Source: Apiotrichum sp. Y4204
Lineage: Eukaryota > Basidiomycota > Tremellomycetes > Trichosporonales > Trichosporonaceae
Assembly: GCA_025531455.1 (NCBI GenBank)
Contig: JAMYHL010000139.1
Location: forward strand, 1-48,376
Reading direction: 5' to 3'
DNA: 48,376 nt
The notes below the pieces were generated by a model. That model searched no databases. It was not told the origin of the DNA and saw only the letters and a list, made by a program, of their open reading frames with translations. A program made the translations under genes and the position numbers. This document shows positions 1 to 11,343 of the stretch, one piece after another. Numbering within the stretch: the stretch's first letter is position 1; each line of letters begins with the position of its first letter.

Positions 1-1017
1 GGCTAAGACATGGTACGGCTGCAAGTGGTGGACCTGACGTGCAGTAACATGGCTTAGAGTACAACAGAGAAGTCCGCACACCTAACACCGCGGGGGTGCG
101 TCGGCGGCGGCTGCTACGGAGATGTACTACAAAGCCGTCGGTATCACGTGATGAACCACGTGACGTCTGCTAGTCGATCGGCAAGGTGGAGGTCGAGGGG
201 TTGTTCGCGGCGATCTTGATGCTCGCGTGGCGTAGATCCGAAGATCCGGAGATCAAAATTCGTGCCTGGCCGTTACAAAGGAGGTCATCAAGGCTCGCGG
301 TTATTCATCATCAAAATAGCTGCAATCGCCCCCAAACTTCGTAGAATATACCCTAGTATGCATAGCAACAACTTCCCAAAGTTTTACATGCATTGGAGCA
401 GTATTGCAGAAATAAGACCAGATTTTCTGGAGAATCCGGCACTGACAATGTTGCCGAAAGTGCCACATTCGCCGTGTGGAGGTGCCACCAATATTGGCCG
501 TAATCTGTATGCCGAAAGTGCCGAGCCACGAGGCTGTGGTGCGTCACCCATGCCGGCCATGCCGTGAGGATACCATCAGAATCAGTACAGAATCAGTGAC
601 CCGCGTGCGGGACGATCTTGCCGCCATCTCACGACGGTATGTGAACGGACCTGCGCGTCGCATGGTCTGGTCCGCGCGAGATAGGTCCCGGTACATTCAA
701 GAACTCCATTCCCAGAATTAGCCCGTTCCAGTAGACTCCCACCGCAGGTATCCAGGGGACAAAAGTCGGATGCGATGGAAGGCGGCCGGGATGATATTAC
801 AACGATTCAATATGGTGTACACAGCGCTCATCGACAGGGGAGCGGGTAGAAGTTGTGGAAATCGCAGACAGAGATCAAACGCCTTTCACTCTCCTATCGA
901 CATGATCGCCGACGTCGCCCTGGTGCTTGGGCTCGCAATCACGGCTGAACCCAGGCGGTACGGTCGCAATCGTGGTGGCAGTCGATATCACACTCGGAAA
1001 TGAGCATCTATACGCAC
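1..1017. other. Left flank with no recognised gene
   Basis: Short open frames here show no family resemblance and no convincing splice-joined coding signal. The right end should hold the 3' UTR of the minus-strand uracil-DNA glycosylase. The only structured motif I noted is a pair of CACGTG boxes near the left end. Confidence 0.5.
145..167. promoter_or_regulatory. Paired CACGTG E-boxes with overlapping TGACGT
   Basis: Two perfect palindromic CACGTG hexamers lie at 145-150 and 157-162, exactly 12 bp apart. The second runs into TGACGTC (161-167), a CRE-like core. bHLH factors bind the hexamer and bZIP factors the CRE core. No target gene is visible inside the window, so the function is inferred from motif content only. 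Confidence 0.3.
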
Positions 1018-2890
1018 TCACGCGCCCAGTCTCTTCCAGTCGATCCCGCCGTCTGGGCCGTACCGTTCACGGAGCCACGTGTTGCTCTTTGTGAAGTGAC
1101 CGTTGTTGAAGAACAGGCGCGCAGAGAGCGGCGACGGGTGACCCGACCTGAGCACAAGGTGACGTGTCTGAGATCAGCATATAACTTGCTAGTGTCATGA
1201 GCTAGTTGACCCTTGATTTCTCATGAGAGAGACTCTTATTGAACTCTGATCCTTCGATGTTCCTCTGAACTCTCCTTCGAAACTCACAGTGTCGAGAGTG
1301 GCAATCATAGTCTGCGCATGTTTGCCCCACGCCATGAGGACCAGACCGTTCGCACCGGGCATGTCCGGTTCGGCCATGTACGTCGTCACAGCGCGGAGCG
1401 CCGCGGCAGTGAAGATGTCCCAGCCCGCCTTCGAGTGCGAGCCGGCCTGCCGTCAGTGCTGTCATAGAGTGGCGGGCTGGTGACTCGTGGCGATTGAGCC
1501 ACCTCTCACCATGTGTACTTGTGTACTCACTTCATGCGCGCGGACGGTCAGGGAGGTGTTGAGGAGGAGCACGCCGTGCTTCGCCCATTCGGTGAGGTCG
1601 CTGCTGTCAGCGGTGATCGGGGTCGATTTGGGAGGCAAGACGGCACATGGAAGATGGCTGGCCGAGCCAGTTCCCACATTCCTCATATGAACTCAATGTC
1701 TAATGTTGGCCACGCGACGCACATGACGGGTTCCGTGGCTGTCATGTGCAGATATGTACGTTAGATCTGTGATCTAACGCAGATCGCGTTCAAGCTCAAA
1801 CGTTTCAACCTTACGGAACAGTGGCGTGTGAACGTGAATTGCGACCAAGTTAAGTTTAACAACACTGCTCCATCACGGTGGCAGCAGTCACCAGTGGGTC
1901 TGAATAACTCCGTCGAGCCAAATCTGTGCATGCCACTCACCCATGAGTTGGAGCGACAAAACCGTCAACGGCGGTCGCCATCTCCTTGTACATGTTGCGC
2001 AGCGAAGGCGGGATTCTTACTCCCTTGCGAACGCTGAAAGCAAGGCCCTTGAGGTTAGTCTGCGGAGATCTAGCTCATATATCCGTCCTGCACCCCATGC
2101 GGCACTCACGTGCGCCTGCCCGTCGTCCTGAGAGCATGTCAGCTGTTTTCATTCAAGCTCGTCAATCAGCCGCCTCACATGATAAGGATCCTGTCCTGGC
2201 AGGTCAGCTCTTGAGTGAACTGGGGAGTGGGAGGCTGTGGCCCATAGGGTGGCGACAACTTAGCCGCGCCACGGACGACTCACCGACGATGATCACCCGG
2301 ACGTCCTTGAGGGGACAGAATCGTGACCACGAGTAAATGTCCTCGGCTGAAGGTTAGTCAGATCAGACGAATAACTTACCCGGAGGGAACACCTTCTTGG
2401 ACTGCTGCTCGGCGATCACAAACTTCTTCAACTACATGTCAGCCTTCACCAACACGCGACATATACCTTCAGAAAGTATGGCTTCGTGAGCTCTTCCTGG
2501 AGCGCGATGAGCCAGTCCTCCCCAAGAGTGTCAAGCTCAAGCTCTAGCAGGGAGAGCACTTCGGGGTGTGCCTCGAGCGACTTGCGCAGCTCTTCACGCG
2601 TGGTAGCGCGGGGAAGGGTGATCGTTGGCGTTTCCATGCTGCCTGGCGTGTGTCAGTCTGGGCGAGTGGCCAAGAACTTCTGGTGATGCATTGGAGCGTA
2701 ACCGAAACGCACTCAAGACCACCGTCTTCGCCGTCTTCGTCGTCTTCGCCTTCTTCGCTGGCGAGGCTCCGTCCGTCTTGGCGTCGGTAATCGCCTTGCG
2801 CGCCGTGTCCGAGAGGCGTTTGCGGCCCGCCAACGGTGTTACCGTCGCGGCCACAGGCTTGAAGTAGTTTGCGATCGACTTGGGAGGCAT
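1018..2890 (-). CDS. UNG1: Uracil-DNA glycosylase (family 1 UNG), 10 exons
   Basis: The enzyme removes uracil from DNA at the start of base excision repair in nucleus and/or mitochondria. My model has exons 2890-2713, 2642-2467, 2431-2380, 2346-2284, 2195-2179, 2127-2110, 2047-1941, 1603-1531, 1446-1288 and 1167-1018, giving 330 residues. The family hallmarks are present: GQDPYH (residues 157-162, catalytic Asp159), GQAHGLAFSV, GVLLLN, and HPSPLSA (His291). The lysine-rich N-terminus begins [12 protein letters not shown], which resembles the PCNA/RPA-contact segment of other UNGs. Two consecutive microexons of 17 and 18 nt carry the catalytic motif. One intron (1604-1940, 337 nt) is far longer than the rest. 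The length is typical for a eukaryotic UNG. The gene shares a 359-bp divergent promoter with the ligase at 3250. Confidence 0.95.
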
Positions 2891-3249
2891 TCCGATTCAG
2901 TTGGTGTAAAAGACAGCGAGGAATGGGTTAGATGTGAGAGGCAACGAGGAATGTGGGATAGCAGAGGTGGTTGGTTTTATTTTGTCGCGTCGTCGTCTCA
3001 CTCCTCTTTTGATTCTGGGCACGGTCCCCCGGACGCGTCAGGTTGACGCGACTTATCTTCTGCGACGCGGCTACCGTGGGAGAGTGCGGGACCCCACACT
3101 CTTCCCCACGGCTAACGGCGGAAAACCGCCTCGCTTGAGCCGGCGCAGTCCGGATCCACCGGGGAGAGATGCACCTGACCCTTATGGTCCCATCTCACTT
3201 ATCTCTTCACCTCACCATTTCTCATCTCTTCATCAAACATCCATACACC
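2891..3249. promoter_or_regulatory. Divergent promoter with ACGCG and GATA motifs
   Basis: This is the intergenic space between UNG (left) and the glutamine-synthetase-like gene (right). It contains one ACGCGT palindrome (3033-3038), identical to the MluI cell-cycle box, and further ACGCG cores at 3046-3050 and 3065-3069. Two CTTATC motifs (GATAAG on the other strand) lie at 3052-3057 and 3198-3203. In fungi ACGCGT is bound by MBF-type factors at S-phase genes, and GATA factors act on nitrogen genes. Assigning each motif to one of the two genes is inference. Confidence 0.45.
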
Positions 3250-5213
3250 ATGCCCCCCTCGCCCACTCCCAACGCGCCCAGCTCGATGGACGAGCTCAAG
3301 GAGCTCCTGAAGGACGACGACTGCGTGAAAGTGGCCGGTGAGTCACCTAAACCGTTTGTGGCACTAACTCCACCAGGCATCGACGTCGATGGTGTCCTCC
3401 GCGGCAAGGTCATGAGCAAGCCCAAGTTCCTCTCCTCAATCGAGAGCGCTTTTGGGTTCTGTGGGGTTGTGTACGGCTGGGATTGTTCGTGATTCGTCGT
3501 TCTCTGTGCGATCTGGACGCCGTGGACGACGTGGATGGAAGGCAGGATGTTTGGGGGTGAAGTGAGATGTGTGTTCTGGTGCCGTCACTTCATTTTTCAA
3601 ACGATTCCAACCTCACATGTCGTGTCCTACTGGCTACAGATTCTTCTAATTTATTAACTGACGCTCTCAGTGCATGATATGACCTACATGAACGAAGGCT
3701 TGGTCTCGAACAAGGGCAACGGCTACCGCGATTTGCTCGCCTACATCGATCTTTCGACATACCGCCGCATTCCGTGGGAGGACAACGTCCCCTTCTTTCT
3801 TCTCCGTTTTGCCGACCAAGAGACCCAGGACTACATTTCTGTCGACCCGCGTAGCCTTCTCGAGAAGATCGCCGAGGACGCAAAGGCTCAAGGATGGGAC
3901 TGTATGAGCGGCGCCGAGTTCGAGGTTAGTTTAACAGAAGGCTTCCCATTTCCCTAACCCGCGGATCGGAGATTAACGCGCAGTACTTTCAATACGCGGA
4001 AACGGCCGAGTCTGTACAGGAGAAAGGCTTCATCAACTTGACTCCTCTGACTCCTGGCAGTGAGTCCACGGTGGCATGACAGGTGCACTGACCCAGACCA
4101 TGGATACTCTTTGCTCCGCACAACCAACAACAAGGACTATTTCTACGCTCTGTACAGAGAAGCTGCCAAGTTTGGCATTGAAATTGAGGGCCATCGTGGG
4201 TATCGCAGGGGCCATGGTACGCTTCGTCGACGCTTACCATTCAGATACTGAGACCGGACCGGGTGTTTTCGAGACCGCTTTGGCGTACACCGACGTTCTA
4301 CGCATGGCCGACAACGCTGCCCTTTTCAAGCTTGTTGCTAAGAGTTGTGGCATCAAGTACAATGTTCTGCCGACTTTCATGGCCAAGCCGTGGGAGAATG
4401 TGAGCAGCACGATGTGGGACACTACTGACCGTAGATGTCGGGATGCTCTGGTCACATCCACGTCTCGCTCCGCGACAAGTCTGGCCGCAATATCTTTGCA
4501 GTCACTGATGAGGAGATGAAGAACGGCGGTCGCAAGAACGCCGAGTTCAAGGATCTCCAGTACATGTCGCAGGAGGCCGAATGGTTCCTCGCTGGCCTTC
4601 TCGAGGGCCTTCCAGATGGTGAGCTGGCTGACCTAGGTACCGACTGACGTCAGTCATCCCCATGATGTGCCCCAACATCAACTCGTACAAGCGTCTCCTT
4701 GGCGGCGAGGTATGTTGCTCTCATGATGCACTCACTGACAACAGCAATACTGGGCACCCGACACCGCGTCTTACGGTTACGACTCGCGTGCCGCGTCGAT
4801 CCGCATCATCTCTCCTACCGGTGTCAAGCCCTCGGCGACGCGTTTCGAGGTGCGCATTCCCGGTGCCGACATGAACACACACTTCGCCATGGCGGCCATC
4901 TTCGGTCTCGGCCTGCGTGGCATCGCCAACAAGACCAAGCTCCCCTATGGCCCCATTGGCTCGCCGGGCGTCACGCGCGACACCCTTGTCAAGCTGCCCA
5001 CGTCCCTCGAGAGCGCTACCCACGCCTTCATGCGCAAGGACTCGGTCGCGCGCAAGGTCTTTGGCGACTTCTTCGTCGACCACTACGGCGGCACCCGCGA
5101 GCACGAGCTCGAGCTCTTCCGCCGCGCGGTTACCGACTGGGAAAGTGAGCTTCAAACAATGCGCACAGACTGGATGCTAACTGCTAGTGCGCCGCTACCT
5201 CGAGCTCGTGTAG
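3250..5213 (+). CDS. Glutamine-synthetase-family ligase (GlnT/FluG-like), 10 exons
   Basis: This is an ATP-dependent glutamate-amine ligase of the prokaryotic-type (GSI-like) glutamine synthetase superfamily. Exons are 3250-3337, 3377-3484, 3671-3924, 3984-4059, 4097-4195, 4245-4399, 4435-4618, 4654-4709, 4745-5144 and 5188-5213, giving 481 residues. Hallmarks seen are GIDVDGVLRGK near the N-terminus, SGAEFEYF, a TETGPGVFE block following GH, FMAKPW then SGCSGHIHVS, NSYKRL, the ASIRI arginine region and EVRIPGAD followed by a hydrophobic LGLRGI segment. Length and motifs fit FluG C-terminal, GlnT and lengsin relatives rather than the compact eukaryotic GLN1 enzyme of about 350 residues. The substrate amine is unknown and could be ammonia or an organic amine. 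The ammonium permease lies directly downstream on the same strand, and GATA motifs precede the start. Confidence 0.9.
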
Positions 5214-5901
5214 TTGTGCTCGAGACTTGGGCGCTTGGGCCATCGCTGGTTCGGCACCCCGTTTGTATTCATGTACATGTAGTATACCTCTGCGATGACA
5301 ATGAATAGGGTGCGCGCAGCAGACTCTGGATCCCATGTCTTATAGCCCATACGAGCGACGAACAACGAGCCAGAGAATGTCAACATCTGCAGCAATTGGT
5401 GGGGCATATGCCGTTCCATTCAGCCAGCGCTGCAAGCAACGGGCTAGCGGCCTAGCGGACTAGTGGTTGAAAAGGTGATTGCCCGGTGTGATCTTGGTGC
5501 TGAGTGGAGATCTAAAACGCTGATCATGATCGTCAAGCGCGTCAGGAAGCACTTGGAGGAAAGGGGGCTGTAACCGATTTGATCGACATTGATCTTCCAT
5601 TCCTGATCTAGTGACACAGATCTGGTTAGTCCTGTCGAGCCCCTTGATCGGCAGCACCAATCTTGGCACGGTGACGCCGATCCTCGATGGGCCTAGCTTA
5701 GCCAAGCCGTCGGTCATGTCAGTCATCCTTTTCCACCCAGCAACGGCAACAACCAAACAAGATGTGCTCTCTGTCGACTTCTTGCCATTCCTGTCGCCAT
5801 ATATAAAACTTGCTGTTCGACTTACCTTTCATTCCTCTGTTGGCCTCGTCTCCCTCCCTCCTTCATCAGCTTCTCTGCCTCAAAGACTCCTCGCGGCCAT
5901 C
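5214..5901. other. Intergenic region and ammonium transporter promoter
   Basis: No coding sequence is recognised between the ligase stop and the transporter start. The last hundred bases are pyrimidine-rich and hold a TATA element. I looked for HGATAR nitrogen-response motifs here and saw no convincing one. Confidence 0.5.
5800..5808 (+). promoter_or_regulatory. TATA box upstream of the ammonium transporter
   Basis: TATATAAAA ends 93 bp before the transporter ATG and is followed by a CT-rich leader. The spacing fits a fungal TATA-containing inducible promoter. Confidence 0.5.
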
Positions 5902-7717
5902 ATGTCAAATACCACACTCCCCCTCGGCCCCGCGGAGTGGATCAACAGCGGCGATCAGGCGTGGCAGCTGGTACGTTGACTGGCTAGCTGGCTACTATCC
6001 GTGAAGCCACCACCAAAGCCGCTCACTAACCCCAAGACGGCAGGGACATTTGTCTCGCTCCAGTCCTGTCTCGGAATGGTGATCATGTATGCTGGGCTAA
6101 GCAAGGCCAAATGGGCTATCAACTCTGCCTTCATGGGACTGTACGCTTTCAGCGGAACACTGATCCCTTGGGTCCTGTATGCGTACAACAGTGAGGTCGA
6201 TTGTGGTCATTGACGCTCATGGCAGTGGGATTTGGGAAGGAGTGGATCCCGATATGTGGCATCCCGGGACCAGTCCTCGGGAGTGGCACAGCACTTGCAC
6301 AAAGCACGATACCCGCTGCTCAGAGCAAGCAAAACTTCAATCTGGCGACGATGGTGTACGTCCAGAATCTGCGCCCTTCCACTGATGTCAGGTTTTACCA
6401 GTTCGGTTTTGCGTAAGCCCTCCCGACCGCAGATCTTGACCGCAGCGCAATCACCAACGTCGTTATTGCCGGGGCGGTCCTTGGCCGGATGAACGTCCTC
6501 GCATGGGTGCTTTTCGTCCCCTTGTGGCTCACCTTCTCCTACTCTCCCGTGGCATTCAGTCTGTGGGGTGGCGGCTTCCTCACACGCCTGGGAGTCATTG
6601 ACTATGCCGGAGGATACGTGATTCACGTCTCGTCGGGAACCGCAGGATTCATCGCCGCCGCGCTCGTCGGCCCCCGTCATGAATGTGATCGGAGACAACA
6701 CCGGCCGAGCAACCTGGGCTTCTGTGTGATTGGTGCTGCGTGAGTGCGGAACTGTCTCCACTTGCTTAACCTTGTAGGATGCTCTGGTGCGGATGGACAG
6801 GCTTCAATGGAGGGGCATCGGTAAGTGTCGATAGCTTGTTACTCTAACATTCCAGTTTCATGCCGGCGCAGACGCAGGGCTCGCAGTCCTGAACACATAT
6901 GTTAGTACAGCGGCGGCCCTTCTTCTTTGGACGCTATGCGATACGCTGTATTACAAGAAGGCCGCCATTCTCGGTTCGGTGCAGGGTATGATCTGCGGTG
7001 AGTACGGTCTTTGGAAGCGCAACTGATGCCAGGCCTCGTCGCCATCACCCCGGCGGCAGGTGTCGTCAGTGGTTGGGAGGCCATTCTCATCGGCGCTCTC
7101 GGAGCAGGGATCCCATGGACGACCATGAACCTTCTCGGACGGCTCCCGCCACTGTGTTTCGTCGACGACACGCTGGGGGTCATCCATACCCACCTCGTCG
7201 CCGGCGCCATTGGCGGATTTCTGGTCGGTTGTCTGTGAGTTGCCCAGACTACAGTCCAGCTAATGACAGCGCCACACAGGACGGGCCGCAGGGCCCAGGG
7301 ACTTCGTCTGGGGGAGCAATCGCGGGCAACGGCCGCCAAGTGTGGGTCCAGATTGTCGGTGAGGTTGTGCACTACGTTCAGAAGTTGACATCAGGTCTAC
7401 TCTTCGTCGTGGGATGGAACCTGGCATGGACGCCGCTGATTCTCTTCGCCATCCGGGCGGTCTTCCGCGTTCCTCTGCGCGCCCCGGATGAGGTTCTGAT
7501 TATCGGCGACGACGCTATTCACGGAGAAGAGGCATACTCTCTCAGCATGCCTGATCGCCAGCCAGCCATGCCGGGCGGGGATCCATACCAGCGCATGGCA
7601 GAAGTGGGGTCCTTACACTCGACAGGTCCAGGGGATGCCATTCCGCTCTCCAACCTGGAGCCAGGGCGAAACGGAACTGCCGATGAGCACGTCCGGAACG
7701 CAGTGCCACGCATGTAG
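5902..7717 (+). CDS. Ammonium transporter, MEP/Amt/Rh family
   Basis: This is a plasma-membrane channel-like ammonium permease. Exon 1 is 5902-5970 (23 codons). The gene continues through several small introns (for example 5971-6036 and 6191-6224) to the stop at 7715-7717. Hydrophobic helices follow one another through the protein. Family signatures include [14 protein letters not shown] (first pore histidine), the block around 6781-6820 reading [12 protein letters not shown], and [14 protein letters not shown] carrying the second pore histidine region. A soluble tail of about 75 residues follows the last helix. The second-histidine segment reads HTH-x-VAG instead of the common FGVHGVGG, so this may be a distinct Amt subclade. 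Position next to the glutamine-synthetase-like gene suggests nitrogen acquisition. Confidence 0.92.
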
Positions 7718-7804
7718 CTGACCTGTACGATCCCTGCGCCTTCATGGTGGTCAGTAGCCGATATATCAGTAACTCGGGGTAATATCTATACAATACATGC
7801 AAAT

Positions 7805-8444
7805 CTACTCGTCGTCGCTGTCGGCAGCCGCCGCCGCCGCATCGTGCTCATGTTCGGCATCGCGCTCATGCTCGGCAGCACTGATACCCGCGACGAGGTC
7901 TACCTCCATCTCGGCTCCGCGTCCCTTCTCCTTGCGCATCGTCTGCAGCCGTTGCCCTGGTGGTCAGTAATGCAACAACCACTGGCTTGGAGTAGAGGTT
8001 CTCTCAGCCACGCAACCAACACTCACGGAAGATAGTCGCAATCGCCTCATTCGTCCGCCTCTCAAGCTTTGCCATGCGCGCCGTCATGTCCCGCTTGAGA
8101 TCCCAATTCGGCCGCTTGGGCTGGATGTTGAACAGGTCCTGGAAGATGTCAGAAAACAAAACAAAATAGCCTTCCTCAGCTCAACTCACCAGCTCCTCCG
8201 CCCGCCGCTCCTCATCCTCGCGCACAATCTCCTCCGCCAGCCCCTCGACAGCCTTCTCGACGGTATCGTCCCCGGGCCCCTCGCGCGCGCGCGCCTGTCG
8301 CGTCTCGGGGTCAAAGTTGCGCTGCTTGAACGTGAAATGCGTTGCGTGCGCCTCGCCCGCGTCATGGGCAGCCTTGCGTTTCCGCAGCGCAATGAGGCGC
8401 TCTTTCCGTGCGGCGGCGGTCGCGGCGAGGGAGGGCGGGTCCAT
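7805..8444 (-). CDS. cwf18: Pre-mRNA splicing factor Cwf18 / CCDC12 homologue
   Basis: This small coiled-coil protein belongs to the activated spliceosome (NTC-associated). Exons 8444-8190, 8138-8027 and 7956-7805 give 172 residues. A charged helical N-terminal half (ARKERLIALRKRKAA) is followed by FTFKQRNFDPET, then the diagnostic block PKRPNWDLKRD with a helix ending in an ARMAKLERRT-type repeat, and an acidic tail ending DSDDE. Human CCDC12 has the same order (RKPDWDLKRD). An in-frame ATG 14 codons upstream (8486) exists, but the 8444 start matches the family better. The gene is divergent from the DEAH helicase across 307 bp, so two RNA-processing genes may share a promoter. Confidence 0.9.
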
Positions 8445-8751
8445 GTTGGGATGCAGTGGAGATGGATGTAAACGGAGGAGTGGCAAAGTGATGCATTCGA
8501 TTGATGTACTCGACTTCTCTCGACAATGGACGCTGTATCAAGTATTCCAACATGCAGATCCCAGATGGCGTTACGTAAAGTGGCGCCATGGGTACTTTAT
8601 TTTGATTGTTTTTTTGCGGCACATTTTTTCTGATTGCGGGGACAGGCAGATGCTCTGGGCTGGGCATGGTGTGGAGATGAGATCATGTGCAACAAGATGC
8701 GATGAAACTTGCAACTTGCGACCTGCAACCTCTCTCTACACTACCACCACC

Positions 8752-11343
8752 ATGCCGCCCACCGTTCCGCGTGCGGGGCCGAGCCGCGTCGCAACCTTCT
8801 TTTCTGACGACGAGGACGGGCACTCGAGCGCGTCAGGCGAGGTCGAGCCGCTTGTGCGCGTCAAGAAGCGCAAGATCGAGGCCGGGAACGGAGCGAACGG
8901 AGTCGCAAATGGCGAGGAGGGGGAGAAACGGAAGAAGAAGCGGAAGAACAAGGACAAGAAGGGCAACGGGAAGAAGGGGAAGAATGGCAAGGCGGGAAAT
9001 GGGGATGATGCCGCGCGCCGGGAGGAGATTGCCGCCGAGCTCTTGATCACCCGGCACGAGCTCCCGTTCTACCAGGGTACGTATGATGAGATGGAGGATG
9101 CGTAGAGGCTGACATCAGGTCGGCGGAACATACTTGAGGAGATAATGGCGCACGACACCGTGGTGGTGAGTCCACGAATGACATGCAATGATCATCTGTT
9201 CGTGGTTGCTGACATCAGATCATCGGCGAGACTGGATGCGGCAAGTCAACGCAGCTTGGCCAGCTGCTGCGGCGACACCAAGTCTCGCTGGAGCATTTCG
9301 GCGCGCGCGGTCCCAGCGTGGCAATCACCCAACCGCGCCGACTGCCGTGTATTTCGCTCGCGACGCGCGTTGCCGCCGAGATGGGGGTCGTCGTCGGTGG
9401 CGAGGTGGGATATGCCGTTCGTTTCGAGGACGCGTGCTCCCGCGACACGCGCGTGCGCTTCATGACGGAGGGTGTACTCATGAGGGAGCTTGCGAATGCT
9501 GGTGCAGGTGGGAAGCGGGAGGACAAGAAGGCGGATGCCGAGGAGTCGGAAGACTCTGAGGGCGCAGATGACGCTGGAATCAACCTCCTGATGCGGTACG
9601 ACGTGGTTGTCATCGACGAGGCGCACGAGCGTACACTGAACACCGACTTTTTGCTAGGGAGCATGAAGAAGATCCAGCAGATCCGAAAGGAGCGCGCAGC
9701 GAAGGGAGAGGGTCGCGAGCTCAAGATTGTGATCATGTCCGCTACGCTCGATCCGGGCAAGTTTACGGCCTTCTTCGACGGTTGTCCTGCTCTCCATGTC
9801 CCAGGGCGGATGTTCGACGTCGCCACGTCGCACACTGCAACGCCTGTCGACGACTTTATTGAGGCTGCCGCCGACGCAACGATGATGATTCACACTCGGG
9901 AGCCTGTCGCGCCAGGGCAGGTCCTCGTCTTCATGCCGGGCTCAGACGAGATTGAGAACCTGTGTGCTCTGCTCAAGCGTCGCGGAAACGACCTCAAGCC
10001 GGAAGCACATGGTCTCCAGATCCTCCCGCTCTACGCTTCTCTCCCGCCAACAGCACAGGCCAAGATCTTCGCCCCGCTCCCGCCCAAGACGCGCCGCGTC
10101 GTCGTCGCAACCAACATTGCCGAGACGTCACTCACCATCCCCGGCATCGCGTTTGTGGTGGACTCTGGGTACAAGAAGGAGAAGGAGTACATCTACCGCG
10201 CGTCCGGAGCGATAGAGCACCTTCGCAAGACGCAGATCTCCCAGGCGAGCGCCTGGCAGCGAACCGGTCGTGCAGGCCGTGAGGTGAGTGGAAAAGAGGC
10301 AAATAGGGGATTCGTGCTGACACCGCCCAGATGCCGGGCGAGTGCTTCCGCCTGTACACCGAGACGGCGTTCAAGAAGATGGTCGAGTTCGACAAACCCG
10401 AGATCCAGCGGTGCAACCTCTCGAATGCCGTGCTGCAGCTTATCGCGATGCGGCAAGATCCATTCACGTTCGCGTACATTGACCCTCCGTCGCGCGACAG
10501 CGTTGCCGCCGCGTTCCGCTCGTTAGCGGGCCTGGGGGCCATATCGTCACCAACGGAGATAACTCCTTTGGGCCGCGAGATGCTCAAGTACCCGCTGGAC
10601 CCTGAGCATGCGCGCATACTCGTCGCGGCCTTCGAGCTGGGCTGCACCGCTGAGATCATCGACATTCTTTCCCTCGTCGTCACGGGCCCGGTGTTCCTCG
10701 ACCGCGCACAGGACGCGCGCGAGACTGCTGCCGCCGCCCGTGCCAAGTTTATCCACCGGGACGGCGACCACTTGACGGCAATGAACGTCCTGCGGGCGTA
10801 TCTGGCGCTCCAGGAGCGCGACGAGGACGGCAACTCGGCCTCCCGCGGCGGGCTGGCCCAATGGTGCCGCGACAACCACGTCAATGCCAAGACGCTGACA
10901 GCCGCGACCAAGGTGCGCGCGCAGCTGCGCGAGCTGGCCACACGCCACGGGCACGATGTCCGCGCTTCGTGCGGAAGCGAGTACGCGGCTGTCGGGCGCG
11001 CGCTCCTCCAGGGCTTGTTTATGAACACGGCCGTCATCCAGGCCGACGGCTCGTACCGCCAGTCCGCGGGAAGCCTGCAAGTCAAGATTCACCCGAGCAG
11101 CGTGCTCGCCGGTCGCAAGGTGCCTGCCATCGTGTACGACGAGCTGGTGAGTAAAACGCGGGGGAAGCTATGCGCCTCCTTATGTGTGCCAAGAAGGCCT
11201 AACTCTGACCGCAGGCAATCACGACTGCAATCTACGCGCGCAACGTCTCGGCATTTGAGCAGGACTGGCTCACCGCAGTGCCGTGGTTCGCGCGCGCTGC
11301 GGGCAAAGGCATCGCGGCGCCCGTCTCGCGGACAAAGGTGTAA
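8752..11343 (+). CDS. DEAH-box RNA helicase, DHX33 / Dhr2-like
   Basis: This is a DEAH/RHA ATP-dependent RNA helicase. Dhr2 of yeast acts in small-subunit rRNA processing in the nucleolus, and DHX33 is its animal relative. Exons 8752-9076, 9119-9165, 9219-10283, 10331-11146 and 11215-11343 give 793 residues. A low-complexity lysine-rich N-terminus (roughly residues 40-90) looks like a nuclear or nucleolar signal. Motif I is GETGCGKST (127-135), motif II DEAH (257-260), motif III SAT, and motif VI QRTGRAGRE lies across an intron. The helicase-associated and OB-fold region ends with LFMNTA, IHPSSVL and a VYDEL segment, matching DHX33/Dhr2. A 40-residue acidic insertion (about 9500-9580) precedes motif II. 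Residues downstream of motif VI favour this subgroup over Prp43 or Prp22. Confidence 0.9.
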
